From a virus, in the IMG/VR virus record IMGVR_UViG_3300044954_000264, positions 1 through 53,599 of that record: a stretch of 53,599 nucleotides of DNA; one strand, 5' to 3'. Below are positions 17,513 through 25,882 of this stretch, piece after piece (position 1 is the first letter of the stretch; each line of letters starts with the position of its first letter). Under the pieces are notes generated by a model, which searched no databases, was not told the origin of the DNA, and was given only the letters and a program-made list of their open reading frames with translations. The translations under genes and the position numbers were made by a program.

Positions 17513-18201
17513 ATGTCGTCCTCGTCATTATAAAAGGAGCTTGCCTTCTTGTCGGAATCCACACCGACAACTCTGGGTCCTTCCCCAAGAGCAGTCTCAG
17601 ACATATCGTCCGCAAGTCGCTCTCTAAGCTGTCTGACATCCCCAGTTGCTCCCTCTTTGGCAGTCTCCCCAAGACCACGTTGCTGTTCAAAAGTTTTCTG
17701 GACGGTGGTTTGCTCGTATGCACCGGCACTGTCTTTGTTTGGCTCCAAAAAGTTCTTGGGGTCAAATTGTCCAAGTCTTGCAGCCTGCCCAATTATTTTG
17801 TACCCAACCTCATACTCTTCCTGACCAAAAATATTGCCGAGAGTAGTAAAGGATGTAATCTCAAATGCTTGATCTGCGAAAGTAAAGAAGTCTCCCTCGT
17901 ACAAAGTAAATCCTTTGTCAATAAGATCCCTTGCATGAACAAACACCTCTAGCTTGGCTGTTTTCTCAAGACCAAAAACATTTGCCCTAGGTGCATTGTC
18001 TGGCCAGTTTGCCAAAACAGGAACTTTTATAGGATTATCAAATATTTTCTGTACTGCCTCATTATAAACGGGATGAATCTTAGTCTTCAAGGTAGACACG
18101 GGATAGTAGTTAATGGTTTGCCCAATAACATCTTTCATGTACTCCTTGGTAAGGTCGTTTATCATGTGAATTTCACGACTTGAAATGAAAAGACGGGCCA
18201 T
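17509..18201 (-). CDS. Neck protein, possibly T4 gp14-like
   Basis: 230 residues. The core LYEGDFFTFADQAFEITSF followed by 'EYEVGYKIIGQAA' has the pattern seen in T4-like gp14 neck proteins ('GDL.YFP.....FEI..V' then 'YQLGQ'), and the C-terminal ~70 residues are polar and probably extended, as in that family. In T4, gp13 and gp14 form the neck that joins head and tail. Here it lies near the gp13-like gene, from which it is separated by a small gene and a homing endonuclease. The identification is moderate; a generic head-tail connector is the alternative. Confidence 0.5.
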   Translation of the reverse strand: MARLFISSREIHMINDLTKEYMKDVIGQTINYYPVSTLKTKIHPVYNEAVQKIFDNPIKVPVLANWPDNAPRANVFGLEKTAKLEVFVHARDLIDKGFTLYEGDFFTFADQAFEITSFTTLGNIFGQEEYEVGYKIIGQAARLGQFDPKNFLEPNKDSAGAYEQTTVQKTFEQQRGLGETAKEGATGDVRQLRERLADDMSETALGEGPRVVGVDSDKKASSFYNDEDDI

Positions 18202-18429
18202 TTATCTTAAATACCTTCTTCCTTTCCTAAGTTCTCGGAGTGCTTTTCTAAATAATGCAAGAGCTTGAGCTTCATCCTCTGAACGTTCCGGGTCTGTTTG
18301 TATTTTTAAAATAAGACTAGAAAGAGCCACGTCAGATTCCTCAAAAGAGCTTTGTAGATCGGCTTTTTTTCTTTTTTTGTCGTCGGAAGCGCCGTACTTG
18401 TTCTGTAGAAATGTTTTAAGAGTTGTCAT
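18202..18429 (-). CDS. Small basic helical protein
   Basis: 75 residues, unrecognised. It starts MTTLKTFLQNKYGAS, a short amphipathic stretch, and is rich in Lys, Arg and Asp/Glu, ending ALRELRKGRRYLR. It is adjacent to the neck gene, whose ATG is at the next base after its own stop side, so the pair is translated in tandem. A virion or assembly role is likely from position only. Confidence 0.5.
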   Translation of the reverse strand: MTTLKTFLQNKYGASDDKKRKKADLQSSFEESDVALSSLILKIQTDPERSEDEAQALALFRKALRELRKGRRYLR

Positions 18430-18444
18430 AATTTGCCAATAAAT

Positions 18445-19353
18445 TCAACATGTTGCCCTAAACCAACCTTTATAAGATAATCTCTTACCTAAAATAATTT
18501 CTTGCAATTTCCAAGAATCACTTATTCCAATATGGTGAGCAAAATCCCCTAGATTAAAGATATTGGCATACATAATCCGGCCATCTGGTGAAACTAAATT
18601 TGCCGCTGTAAACAACTTGGATTTATTTTCTTTTTTGCCTTCAAAATTTTTGATTTCTTGAACAAGTTTTGTTTTTTGTCTGAAAACATCGACATTTTTT
18701 TGGTGCGTCTTTTCATAGGTTTCTCTTGTTCTACCTACCCTTAGGGCAGCCTTTACTTTTTGAACATGGAGTGGATTTTCCTGCCATCGTTTTCTAGAGC
18801 GATCAGCCGCCTCTTTTCTTTGAATTTCGTTCCCCGGTCCATTCCATCTTTTTTCAAGAGCTTTTTTCATTCTATTTGGGTCAGAAGATTCCTTTTGTCT
18901 TTTTATCATCAAGTCTCTTATTTGCGGGTCGGACCATTGTTTTTTTGTATTTTCAGAAATAAGTTTTCTGGTTTCCTCAGGATTTTTGGCAGAAAATCCT
19001 TCTCTTGAAATAGCTCTGTCGCAGAGGTTGTAGCATTGATTTCCATTGTCAAAGTGGACCTTAATCCATTTTTCTTCCATTTCAAGTCTCTGGCCTCGGG
19101 TTGAATTCGGCATGTTTTCCAGAATATGAAACTCTAGGAAATCGTCGTGGCCAAGAAATTGTCTACATTTATTGAAGTCGGCTTGTAGGAATTTGTTTTG
19201 ATGCTTGCCTTTTAAAAGTGATTTGTAATGTCCATGCTTCCATCTTATTTTGAATACTTTGCAACTGCCAATATATGTTCTCCAATTGTGATTGTTGAAG
19301 ATTATATAAATACCGCCAGAATTCGCTTGTTCATTGTAGTTGAATTGCGCCAT
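18445..19353 (-). CDS. GIY-YIG homing endonuclease, second copy
   Basis: 302 residues; GIYII (about 14-18) and TYIGS (about 26-30) form the catalytic core, with the same 'HNWRTYIGSCK' and 'NSTRGQRLEMEEKW' segments as the enzyme at 5697-6524. The first ~120 residues of the two are closely similar, but the C-termini differ: here it ends with 'SPDGRI', 'IFNLGDFAHHIGIS' and 'GWFRATC', a different helix-turn-helix DNA-binding tail. It lies between the gp13-like gene and the small basic gene. The N-terminal nuclease was therefore duplicated, or exchanged, with different target-recognition tails. Confidence 0.88.
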   Translation of the reverse strand: MAQFNYNEQANSGGIYIIFNNHNWRTYIGSCKVFKIRWKHGHYKSLLKGKHQNKFLQADFNKCRQFLGHDDFLEFHILENMPNSTRGQRLEMEEKWIKVHFDNGNQCYNLCDRAISREGFSAKNPEETRKLISENTKKQWSDPQIRDLMIKRQKESSDPNRMKKALEKRWNGPGNEIQRKEAADRSRKRWQENPLHVQKVKAALRVGRTRETYEKTHQKNVDVFRQKTKLVQEIKNFEGKKENKSKLFTAANLVSPDGRIMYANIFNLGDFAHHIGISDSWKLQEIILGKRLSYKGWFRATC

Positions 19354-19385
19354 AAAGGTAAGTATGGCGCAAGGTTACGTTTTAC

Positions 19386-20654
19386 CTACCACATTCTTAT
19401 GATGTACTCAGGCGGGACAGGCAACATTTTCATTTGTTTCATAATATTGTCCGCCTTTTCTGCCTCTTGTTCTGCAAGTTTCGAATAACTTAGTCCGTCC
19501 AATATGGCTCTAAGACCTCCTTCTCCATTTAGGAGCTTATCCATGTCCTCTCTTCCCTGAGACATAAGTTCATCGCCATTGAGTTGAAGCTCGCCGGAAG
19601 GAATTGGGAAATTCTTGAATTTGCTTCTGATTAGACCAAGAAGTTCCTTGCAAAGCGCAAGAGTGTATTCATAAATCCAATGTCTAGCCCAAGGATTTAG
19701 GGACTTGTAGTCAATTAATCCGAAGGGCACGTTTGCGGGGTTGCTGACACCAAAAATGCTGCCATCAGGGAACGTTTGGAAGACGTTTACGCTTCCAGAG
19801 GGAGTTACAGAGCTTGACAAGGAAGAGGTTATCAGCAGAGAGGGTGCAGGGGACATGGGATAAGAAAATCTTATCCACAACTTGTCATTAAAACTTGGAA
19901 CAAGGTTATTTGGCACCGGAAAGATTCTGATAAACCTACCAGCTATTTTGTAAGAGTAGTGAGAACGTCTTACCCTAGAGGCTGCCTCTAACATGCCTGC
20001 CCTAAGAACGTCCTCGAACAAAGGAAGAACATAAAACCTGGTATCGGGAATATAGGACTCAACCGGAAGACCCTGGGCTATGAAGTTGCTTGCAAGATTT
20101 GAGTTAAACACATATTGAATTGGAGCGTAGTGAAAGACCTCATGAATTTTCAACTTGCCCGTGGACCCAGACGGCATGAGGGATGCCATGGGTGTACCAG
20201 ACTCGTCCTTTAGTTCTGTATAAAGGTCATAGTCTTGCTTGCCAACAGTAAGGGTAATAGACCCAGAGTATGTATCTTGAATTCCGCCATAACCAACTTC
20301 TGCCGCATATGGTTCTGCCTGTCGAACCAGGAACTCAAGAGTAGGTCTAACGTAGGTATTTGTAAGATTTATCTGTGAGAAATTGGTCTGATTATTTAGG
20401 GAGCCGGTTGGGGACCCAAGAAGGCTAGTAAGGTTACTTTTTGCCTGATATTCTATCATAAGGGCATTAAAGGCAAGAGTAGCCTCCTCAAAACAAGCCC
20501 ATATTTCTTTTTTCGTGAGTTCTACAGACAGAACATCCTCACCAAGCTTACGGAGAACGAACACGACTACCTTGTCGGCATCAGCCTGAAAGGCTGGGTC
20601 TGCATCGAAAAACCCAAACGGGGTAGGACGCAATGTGGTCATAAACGTAGCCAT
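19386..20654 (-). CDS. gp13: Neck protein, T4 gp13-like
   Basis: 422 residues, longer than T4 gp13 (about 309). The N-terminal 'VLRKLGEDVLSVELTKKEIWACFEEA' and the C-terminal 'NPWARHWIYEYTLALCKELLG', 'RSKF', 'IPIPSGELQLNGDEL' are strongly characteristic of gp13. The protein sits between portal and tail and closes the filled head. It ends with TAG, one of few amber stops in this window; readthrough would add 27 codons. The start ATG at 20654 faces the divergent HAD gene across a 67-base region. Confidence 0.8.
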   Translation of the reverse strand: MATFMTTLRPTPFGFFDADPAFQADADKVVVFVLRKLGEDVLSVELTKKEIWACFEEATLAFNALMIEYQAKSNLTSLLGSPTGSLNNQTNFSQINLTNTYVRPTLEFLVRQAEPYAAEVGYGGIQDTYSGSITLTVGKQDYDLYTELKDESGTPMASLMPSGSTGKLKIHEVFHYAPIQYVFNSNLASNFIAQGLPVESYIPDTRFYVLPLFEDVLRAGMLEAASRVRRSHYSYKIAGRFIRIFPVPNNLVPSFNDKLWIRFSYPMSPAPSLLITSSLSSSVTPSGSVNVFQTFPDGSIFGVSNPANVPFGLIDYKSLNPWARHWIYEYTLALCKELLGLIRSKFKNFPIPSGELQLNGDELMSQGREDMDKLLNGEGGLRAILDGLSYSKLAEQEAEKADNIMKQMKMLPVPPEYIIRMW

Positions 20655-20691
20655 TTACTTATTTCCTCGGTGTGTTAGAATCTTCTACAAA

Positions 20692-20714
20692 GGGTAATTA
20701 GGCTAACTTTACCC
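20692..20714. promoter_or_regulatory. Short inverted repeat in the divergent intergenic region
   Basis: GGGTAA (20692-20697) pairs with TTACCC (20709-20714). It lies between the divergent gp13-like and HAD genes, close upstream of the HAD start at 20722, so it could be an operator or a leader hairpin. Confidence 0.25.
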
Positions 20715-20721
20715 GTGTGTT

Positions 20722-21264
20722 ATGAAAAACAAAAAAAAGCTTGTAATAATGGACTTTGATGACACCCTTGTTATCTCAGATGAGCACAGCATTATTATTA
20801 CACACGAGGATGGAACAATTATCGAATTAAATGGAAAGGATTGGAGTAAATACTCCCCTAAACCTGGAGATATTTATGATTTTTCCCACCTAGAGCACCT
20901 AAAAAATCCAAGGCCAATCCACAAGACTTGGAAAACTCTCCTAGACCGCCTGTACTCCCTCGGTCCAGAAAACGTCCATATCCTTACGGCGAGAAGCTCC
21001 CAGAAGCCCCTAGAAAAATACTTTAGGGACCATGGGGTACTTGTACCGGTTCACGGACTAGGAATCCCCCCAGGGCAGAATAACGGCATCCACAAGGCAA
21101 GATGGATTGAAGAACAGATTGCCAAAGGTGGATGGGATATTATTGAGTTTTTTGATGACAGAGATGATTGCGTGACCGAAGTCCTAAGGCTAAAGGAAAA
21201 ATATCAAAATATTTTATTTTTCGTGTGGCAGATAAAGGACGAGGATATGTTTTATTGCTCTTAA
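20722..21264 (+). CDS. HAD-superfamily phosphatase
   Basis: 180 residues. All four HAD motifs are present: VIMDFDDTL (motif I, catalytic Asp pair), HILTARS (motif II), IHKARW (motif III Lys) and IEFFDDRDD (motif IV). The fold hydrolyses phosphate esters, using the first Asp as nucleophile. Its small cap and size suit phage nucleotidase or polynucleotide 3'-phosphatase-type enzymes, but the substrate is unknown. It is a lone plus-strand gene between minus-strand operons. Because RNA ligase, Thg1-like polymerase and tRNAs are also encoded, a nucleic-acid end-processing role is conceivable, not shown. Confidence 0.8.
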   Translation: MKNKKKLVIMDFDDTLVISDEHSIIITHEDGTIIELNGKDWSKYSPKPGDIYDFSHLEHLKNPRPIHKTWKTLLDRLYSLGPENVHILTARSSQKPLEKYFRDHGVLVPVHGLGIPPGQNNGIHKARWIEEQIAKGGWDIIEFFDDRDDCVTEVLRLKEKYQNILFFVWQIKDEDMFYCS

Positions 21265-21276
21265 GGTCAAATAGAT

Positions 21277-22560
21277 TTAGGGAGCAGAACTCATCCCAGT
21301 CTCAGTGCTTGTGCATGGGTCAGAAATAATACCAGAAAGATCATCTACCATAGTAAGTGGATCTCTTCTAAGCGCAAACACCATTCCGCACTGGTCAAAA
21401 TCATCAAAAAATGAAGGGTTCTCAAACACGGCAAGAACTTCTCCGTGAGTTAGGGACTCGCACATGGTTGTTTCTGTATTTCTCGGACTAGAATAACTCT
21501 GGGCGTATTCATCCGAAAATAGAATAATAATTCTGATGGTGTTCCTACGCCATCCAATCGCTAGGTCGCCTGTTCCAAGCATTGTAACGGCATCATAGCT
21601 TGGCTCGTCGCCACCCCCGGTGGTGGTAACCATAGCTAGGGCAGTTTCAAAAACTGCAAAAGGAGACAATGGCAAAAATACCTCCGGGTATCCATCCCTC
21701 GTCTCAGAAGGAAACAATACAATTCCAAATTTAAAACCCGGATCTGACCTATAAAGTTCACTAAACATATCCACCGCATCTCTTACGGCATTTATTGCTC
21801 CAAGCATGGAACCAGAAACGTCTATAGCAAACACAACGTCATAACCAGAAACAAGGTGTTCAGCACATTCTCCAGAACTTGTTAGGTAACCGTCTACACA
21901 CCCATCGCAATCATTATCTTCCCCGTCGCAAGCAAGAAGACCGACTTCTGGAATTGGCTGTACTCCTCCTACACACTCTTCCCACAAACCCATGTTACAC
22001 ACCTGTACTCCTCTCTCACACGGAGGAAAAAGCTCAGAAGTGGAGGCTGGGGTAAAGTCATCCCAACACCACCTAGAAATAGGACTGTCAACTGTCCCGT
22101 CGATGACTCCATCGCAATCATTATCTACGGAGTCACAAACTTCTGGAACGCACCTCACAAAAGAGCAATGCCCACGGAGACAGGCATATCCTGCAGCACA
22201 CTCGTCGTCAAACTCGCACACTTCCCCAAGCGGGTCGGATTCATGACAGGAATTAAATCTACACTCCTCCGTTGGGCCACACGAGTCCTCAAGGCCACAC
22301 ATACAAGTGCCAAAAACACACCTGTCGGTCACCACAGAGTCACACACGTTGTCACACATCCCGCAGTTAAAGAAATCAGAGTCGGTCCCGTCGTCTTCCA
22401 TGTCACAGGGGTGGATTTCTACATCCGAGAAAACAATAGGACCAGCGTCAGATGGAGTCCAGGGTACCGGCGGAGAGTTGCGAACTATACAGCCGCTTAC
22501 TGCGGCAACAAGAAGACCAAAAACAAACAAAAACCCTAGCTTCTCTACCTTTTTTAGCAT
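21277..22560 (-). CDS. Lipoprotein with Cys-rich MopE-type repeats and a VWA domain
   Basis: 427 residues. Residues 1-24 form a lipoprotein signal (hydrophobic LGFLFVFGLLVAA, lipobox VSGC with Cys 24). A Cys-rich region follows (CGMCDNVCDSV, CVFGTCMCG, 'CEFDDECAAGYACLRGHC'), then CDSVDNDCDGVIDG and CDGEDNDCDGCVDG, which match the metal-binding MopE-type motif. The C-terminal half is a VWA domain with a MIDAS (VFAIDVSGSM) and 'IIILFSDEYAQS'. It should be anchored in the outer membrane or periplasm and bind a ligand via a divalent metal. Such proteins are common in Myxococcota-like bacteria; host origin by transfer is likely. A hairpin covers its ribosome site. Confidence 0.8.
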   Translation of the reverse strand: MLKKVEKLGFLFVFGLLVAAVSGCIVRNSPPVPWTPSDAGPIVFSDVEIHPCDMEDDGTDSDFFNCGMCDNVCDSVVTDRCVFGTCMCGLEDSCGPTEECRFNSCHESDPLGEVCEFDDECAAGYACLRGHCSFVRCVPEVCDSVDNDCDGVIDGTVDSPISRWCWDDFTPASTSELFPPCERGVQVCNMGLWEECVGGVQPIPEVGLLACDGEDNDCDGCVDGYLTSSGECAEHLVSGYDVVFAIDVSGSMLGAINAVRDAVDMFSELYRSDPGFKFGIVLFPSETRDGYPEVFLPLSPFAVFETALAMVTTTGGGDEPSYDAVTMLGTGDLAIGWRRNTIRIIILFSDEYAQSYSSPRNTETTMCESLTHGEVLAVFENPSFFDDFDQCGMVFALRRDPLTMVDDLSGIISDPCTSTETGMSSAP

Positions 22561-22561
22561 T

Positions 22562-22595
22562 TATTACCCCATAACCTATAACTATGTGGGTAATA
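22562..22595 (-). promoter_or_regulatory. Leader hairpin over the lipoprotein ribosome site
   Basis: TATTACCC (22562-22569) pairs perfectly with GGGTAATA (22588-22595). On the minus strand the 3' arm contains GGGG just before the lipoprotein ATG (22560), so folding would hide the ribosome site. It could also act as a weak processing or termination signal after the Thg1-like gene. Confidence 0.4.
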
Positions 22596-22607
22596 TTTTT
22601 GTTTATT

Positions 22608-23399
22608 TTACTCTTCCAGAACTTTTAGATATTTGTTGATATAATCCCGGTTTTCTGAAAAAATCGGGATTTCATTGTCAACTGTCCACCTAGACCTGAG
22701 GACTCCCGTTTCATTTCCGGCAATAGAAACCGTATAGGTTTCCTTGAAAATAACCCGCCCTCTCCTATGTTGGGTAGGAATGTTGTTCCAGTTCTTATCT
22801 TTTTGGAAGCACATTTCTTGAAGCTCTGAGCTATTTTTGTTGTTACACTCCTTGTGGGAGTACAGGGACCTAGCAAGCATCTGGATGCTGTTTCTGGAAC
22901 AGTCCTGTTGCCTCCACAAAAAATAGTTGCAGACCTCGGACTCCGGGAGAACAAATACCCTGGAGTCAAAATAGGCCGGACGTATAGCATCCAAGTCAGA
23001 GTCTCCGGACTCAAGAAACCTACCAAAAATGTTTGGGGATTCCTTTGTCATGGTAGCAGCGGCGATCGAGGCGCTCACCGAAACCATCTTCTGGATTTCA
23101 TTGTCAAACCATGCGCAGGAGTTAAATTTTTTGTATCCGTGGATGAAAATAGAAATTTCATCCGACTGCACGTAGGCCATTTGTGCTCCCTGAATATTGG
23201 AACACAGAGCAATGGCTACATTATTCATGGCCTCGATGAGGGAGTCATCAAATGGCCGAGAACAGTTTTTTGTATAGGTATGGAAAGCCTTGCCGTCTAC
23301 ACGGAGAATAACCGGCATACGAATAGGAAGTTGTCCTTTGAAGGCACCTTCATACATTTTCATGCGGTCACCGAGAGAATCATTACTTGAAATGGTCAT
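22608..23399 (-). CDS. Thg1-like 3'-5' RNA polymerase (tRNA-His guanylyltransferase family)
   Basis: About 263 residues from ATG 23399. LGDRMKMYE (about 9-17), RVDGKAFHTYT (33-43, metal-binding Asp 35), and AYVQSDEISIF (75-85, Asp 80/Glu 81) are the diagnostic Thg1 motifs. The family adds nucleotides in the 3'-to-5' direction, either G-1 to tRNA-His or, in bacterial-type Thg1-like proteins, repairing 5'-truncated tRNAs. An in-frame GTG at 23438 could extend the N-terminus, but the conserved family start begins right after the ATG. With the phage's RNA ligase, tRNAs and Ro60 protein, tRNA repair is the likely role (inference). Confidence 0.88.
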   Translation of the reverse strand: MTISSNDSLGDRMKMYEGAFKGQLPIRMPVILRVDGKAFHTYTKNCSRPFDDSLIEAMNNVAIALCSNIQGAQMAYVQSDEISIFIHGYKKFNSCAWFDNEIQKMVSVSASIAAATMTKESPNIFGRFLESGDSDLDAIRPAYFDSRVFVLPESEVCNYFLWRQQDCSRNSIQMLARSLYSHKECNNKNSSELQEMCFQKDKNWNNIPTQHRRGRVIFKETYTVSIAGNETGVLRSRWTVDNEIPIFSENRDYINKYLKVLEE

Positions 23400-23458
23400 G
23401 CAAAGTACTCTATCAGAGACCAATTTTAAAGTCAACACTCTCTCTTCTCTAACGGCGT

Positions 23459-24274
23459 TTATTTATTTTTATTCTTTTTTTTCTTCTCGATTTTCACCTT
23501 ACCAACGACCTTGGCATAGGGAGAATAAAAAACGGTAGTACCTGGGTCATCATTAACAATAGAAATCGGCCCCTGAGGTTCAACCTGATATACGGTAGGA
23601 GTTCCCCCGCCAAAGGACTGCACAGCCCTACCAGCATAAATAAGGGCGCTCCTTGGGTCCTTGGTAAAAAATACCTTGTCCAGGTTTACCTTTCTACCTT
23701 TTTCTGACACCCGTCCGGTTTTACTAGGTGGCAAAACAAGACTTCCGGGTTTTAGGTCACCAAGATTAGTTCCATGATAGTACTTTTCTTGTGTTTCTTT
23801 TTCTTTTGGGGAGTCATCAACAAATTGCTCTAGGCTTTCAGAAAAATAAGGGGAGGACATGTCTGGGTCTCCATAGGAATATCTCCTAAAGTCCCTGAAT
23901 GGGTCCGGTTTCCTTGGCGCGTCTTTCTTGGAGCGGAGATATTTCGCAAGACCTCTTCTGTAGGCAGTTCCAAATGGAATATATTTCATCCACCTTGTCC
24001 AGAAATCAAGCTTTTCCATGTCACTTCTGGAAAGAGTTGCCCTGCCTTTTCTCCTGGTGAGAAGTTTTGCAATAAGGGCGTCAACTTGTTTTTCCTGGGC
24101 GGCGGTTATTTCTGGGTCCTGGTTAACATCCTTGAGTTTTCTTTTGGCCTTCCTCAGGGTGCCGACAAGGGGATTCTCTAGATTGGGGTCTCCGTCCACA
24201 ACCTGTGAAACCTCCTCAGAAATTACCTTAGTGGTAATTTCCTCAATCAAACTATGTAAAACTCCGTAGATCAT
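23459..24274 (-). CDS. Arr-like ADP-ribosyltransferase with putative capsid-targeting N-terminus
   Basis: 271 residues. The C-terminal ~110 residues match the rifampin ADP-ribosyltransferase (Arr) pattern: YYHGTN (His 167), LKPGSLVLPP, VFFTKDPRSALIYAGRAV, VYQVEPQGP, NDDPG and KVVGKV. In the family these form the NAD-binding site and a His-Tyr-Asp/Glu active site. The N-terminus VLHSLIEEITTKVISEEVSQ is the amphipathic motif with (I/L)xE sites seen in other virion-type proteins here; a Lys/Arg-rich domain links the two (about 40-135). I infer a head-packaged enzyme, analogous to T4 Alt but of a different ART branch. Its target is unknown; antibiotic modification is possible but less fitting for a phage. 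Confidence 0.7.
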   Translation of the reverse strand: MIYGVLHSLIEEITTKVISEEVSQVVDGDPNLENPLVGTLRKAKRKLKDVNQDPEITAAQEKQVDALIAKLLTRRKGRATLSRSDMEKLDFWTRWMKYIPFGTAYRRGLAKYLRSKKDAPRKPDPFRDFRRYSYGDPDMSSPYFSESLEQFVDDSPKEKETQEKYYHGTNLGDLKPGSLVLPPSKTGRVSEKGRKVNLDKVFFTKDPRSALIYAGRAVQSFGGGTPTVYQVEPQGPISIVNDDPGTTVFYSPYAKVVGKVKIEKKKKNKNK

Positions 24275-24283
24275 TCATGTTTC

Positions 24284-24643
24284 TCAAAATGCTGCATCTT
24301 CGGCAGGGTCATATTCTCTTAGCAGATATTTTATAACCGCATTTCCTCCATCGACAAAGAAGGTACCAAAGTCGTCGATAACATATGGTTCAATATCCAT
24401 GGCGGATCTTATCGAATCTATCAATGAATCCTGGAACTCATTTTGCAATACCGAAATATCTTTATTCCAATTTGGAATGGTTATTCTTAATTCTTCTGGG
24501 GTATAAAAAACTGAAGGACGGCCAGGAATATTATGTTCCTGCATAAATTCTTGCAAAACTTCCAGGATGCCAACAGGGACATCTCTTCCTGCTATCGCCT
24601 CATAAACGATTTCCTCAATCAAAGCCTGTAAAGTATTTTTCAT
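24284..24643 (-). CDS. Small protein with putative capsid-targeting N-terminus
   Basis: 119 residues, unrecognised. The N-terminus KNTLQALIEEIVYEAIAG is nearly the same pattern as the Arr-like protein's (LIEE followed by a second helical turn). The rest is acidic and mixed alpha/beta, with RPSVFYTPEELRITIPNW and DDFGTFFVDGGNAVIKYLL. It lies 9 bases upstream of the Arr-like gene and 6 bases downstream of another motif-bearing gene, so the three form one transcription unit. It could be an inhibitor, chaperone or independent packaged protein; nothing in the sequence decides this. Confidence 0.55.
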   Translation of the reverse strand: MKNTLQALIEEIVYEAIAGRDVPVGILEVLQEFMQEHNIPGRPSVFYTPEELRITIPNWNKDISVLQNEFQDSLIDSIRSAMDIEPYVIDDFGTFFVDGGNAVIKYLLREYDPAEDAAF

Positions 24644-24649
24644 CTGCTT

Positions 24650-25816
24650 TTACCTATCAAATTCTTTTGCGGCAAGGAATGCCCAGTGATCGGCATCCTC
24701 GTGACTCAATCCCCATTTTGCCTCAAGGGCACCAGAAATATCCTCGAATGACGGATTCTCTGATCCGGTGATGTCTTGCAACATTTTCCAAAACTCTGGC
24801 GACTGTGCCGTTACAGCCTTTTGTTGTGGATCAAAAGCATATAAGTCTTGAAACTTCGTTGGATTTGGCGTTACGTCAGACAACCTTGTCGTCATGGACG
24901 GGTCTTCTTCAGAATATCTAAGGGTTTTGGCTTCATTTTTACTGCCATGCTTCTTCCATGCAGTCGCATAAAGAACTTCCATGCCCTTCTCCTTGCCATA
25001 CTGCTTGATAAACTTTTGTTTATTTGCGTTTATCCACTTCTCAATTTCTGGATCTGGTGGAGCCTTTTCATATACCATGCCCTCTACCCTGACTCCGGTG
25101 CTTGCGTGAGCACGAGACTTTATTACTCCAGACATGAGTTCCATTGCCCGCCTGATGGCAGATTCGTCTTCGGAAGACAGATCCTCTGCGGCCATCATTT
25201 CCTCAATACTATTGAGAAGGTCCACAATTTCCTTTGTGCCCATGTTTCCCTTTGGAGGGCTTACAATAGGATTTTTTGGCATAGGAACAACCACCTTAGG
25301 CTTATTTGATGCGGTTTTTCCTTTTCTATTTAGCATGGTATCCTCAACGACCCTGCCAACAAGATATTTTATGTTTTCCATATAGGCTTCTTGTTGAGGA
25401 GCAACCCCACCAGCGAGTTGCTGATTTCCTCTTTGAATGGCCATGGCAATTTTCTGCCTTTTTTGTGGATCCGTCTCCCTTACGAGCATAGTTTGAAGCT
25501 GGGAAAGTTTTTGGGCAATCTCCGAAGAGGAAAGTGCCTCATCCAGCGAAAACGGATTATCTTTCCCTTCCCCAATCGCCCCAAGCGCCCCAGGGGGAAT
25601 TGGAGGAGCCATACCCTGGGGTCTACCACTGGCAAGCTGTTTAAGGGCTTTTTGTTTCTCTCTTTCCAGCTTTTGCCTTTTAGCGGGATCTTTTTCTACC
25701 TGTAGTCTGGCATGGATATCTCTCAGAGTACCTCCAAGGTCTTCTTCCATGGCTACATTTTCTGCTACTTTTTTAATTGCCTTTTCCAACAATTCAAGGG
25801 AAACCTTTTTGGTCAT
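24650..25816 (-). CDS. Virion-type protein with amphipathic N-terminus and two helical repeats
   Basis: 388 residues. The N-terminus VSLELLEKAIKKVAENVAME is of the targeting type. Two related segments (RLQVEKDPAKRQKLEREKQ about 32-50 and LVRETDPQKRQKIAMAIQR about 112-130) suggest an internal duplication. Near residue 270, KQYGKEKGMEVLYATAWKKH resembles a motif I have seen in head proteins of T4-like marine phages. The C-terminus ends in helical 'LEAKWGLSHEDADHWAFLAA'. It is first in the operon upstream of the Arr-like gene, and lies just downstream of the capsid gene's terminator. An internal head or core protein is a reasonable inference. Confidence 0.6.
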   Translation of the reverse strand: MTKKVSLELLEKAIKKVAENVAMEEDLGGTLRDIHARLQVEKDPAKRQKLEREKQKALKQLASGRPQGMAPPIPPGALGAIGEGKDNPFSLDEALSSSEIAQKLSQLQTMLVRETDPQKRQKIAMAIQRGNQQLAGGVAPQQEAYMENIKYLVGRVVEDTMLNRKGKTASNKPKVVVPMPKNPIVSPPKGNMGTKEIVDLLNSIEEMMAAEDLSSEDESAIRRAMELMSGVIKSRAHASTGVRVEGMVYEKAPPDPEIEKWINANKQKFIKQYGKEKGMEVLYATAWKKHGSKNEAKTLRYSEEDPSMTTRLSDVTPNPTKFQDLYAFDPQQKAVTAQSPEFWKMLQDITGSENPSFEDISGALEAKWGLSHEDADHWAFLAAKEFDR

Positions 25817-25882
25817 AATTGCGAATACCTCATGTCTAAATAGAGGAAATGTAAGGTGATATCAAACATAAAAGACAAAAAG

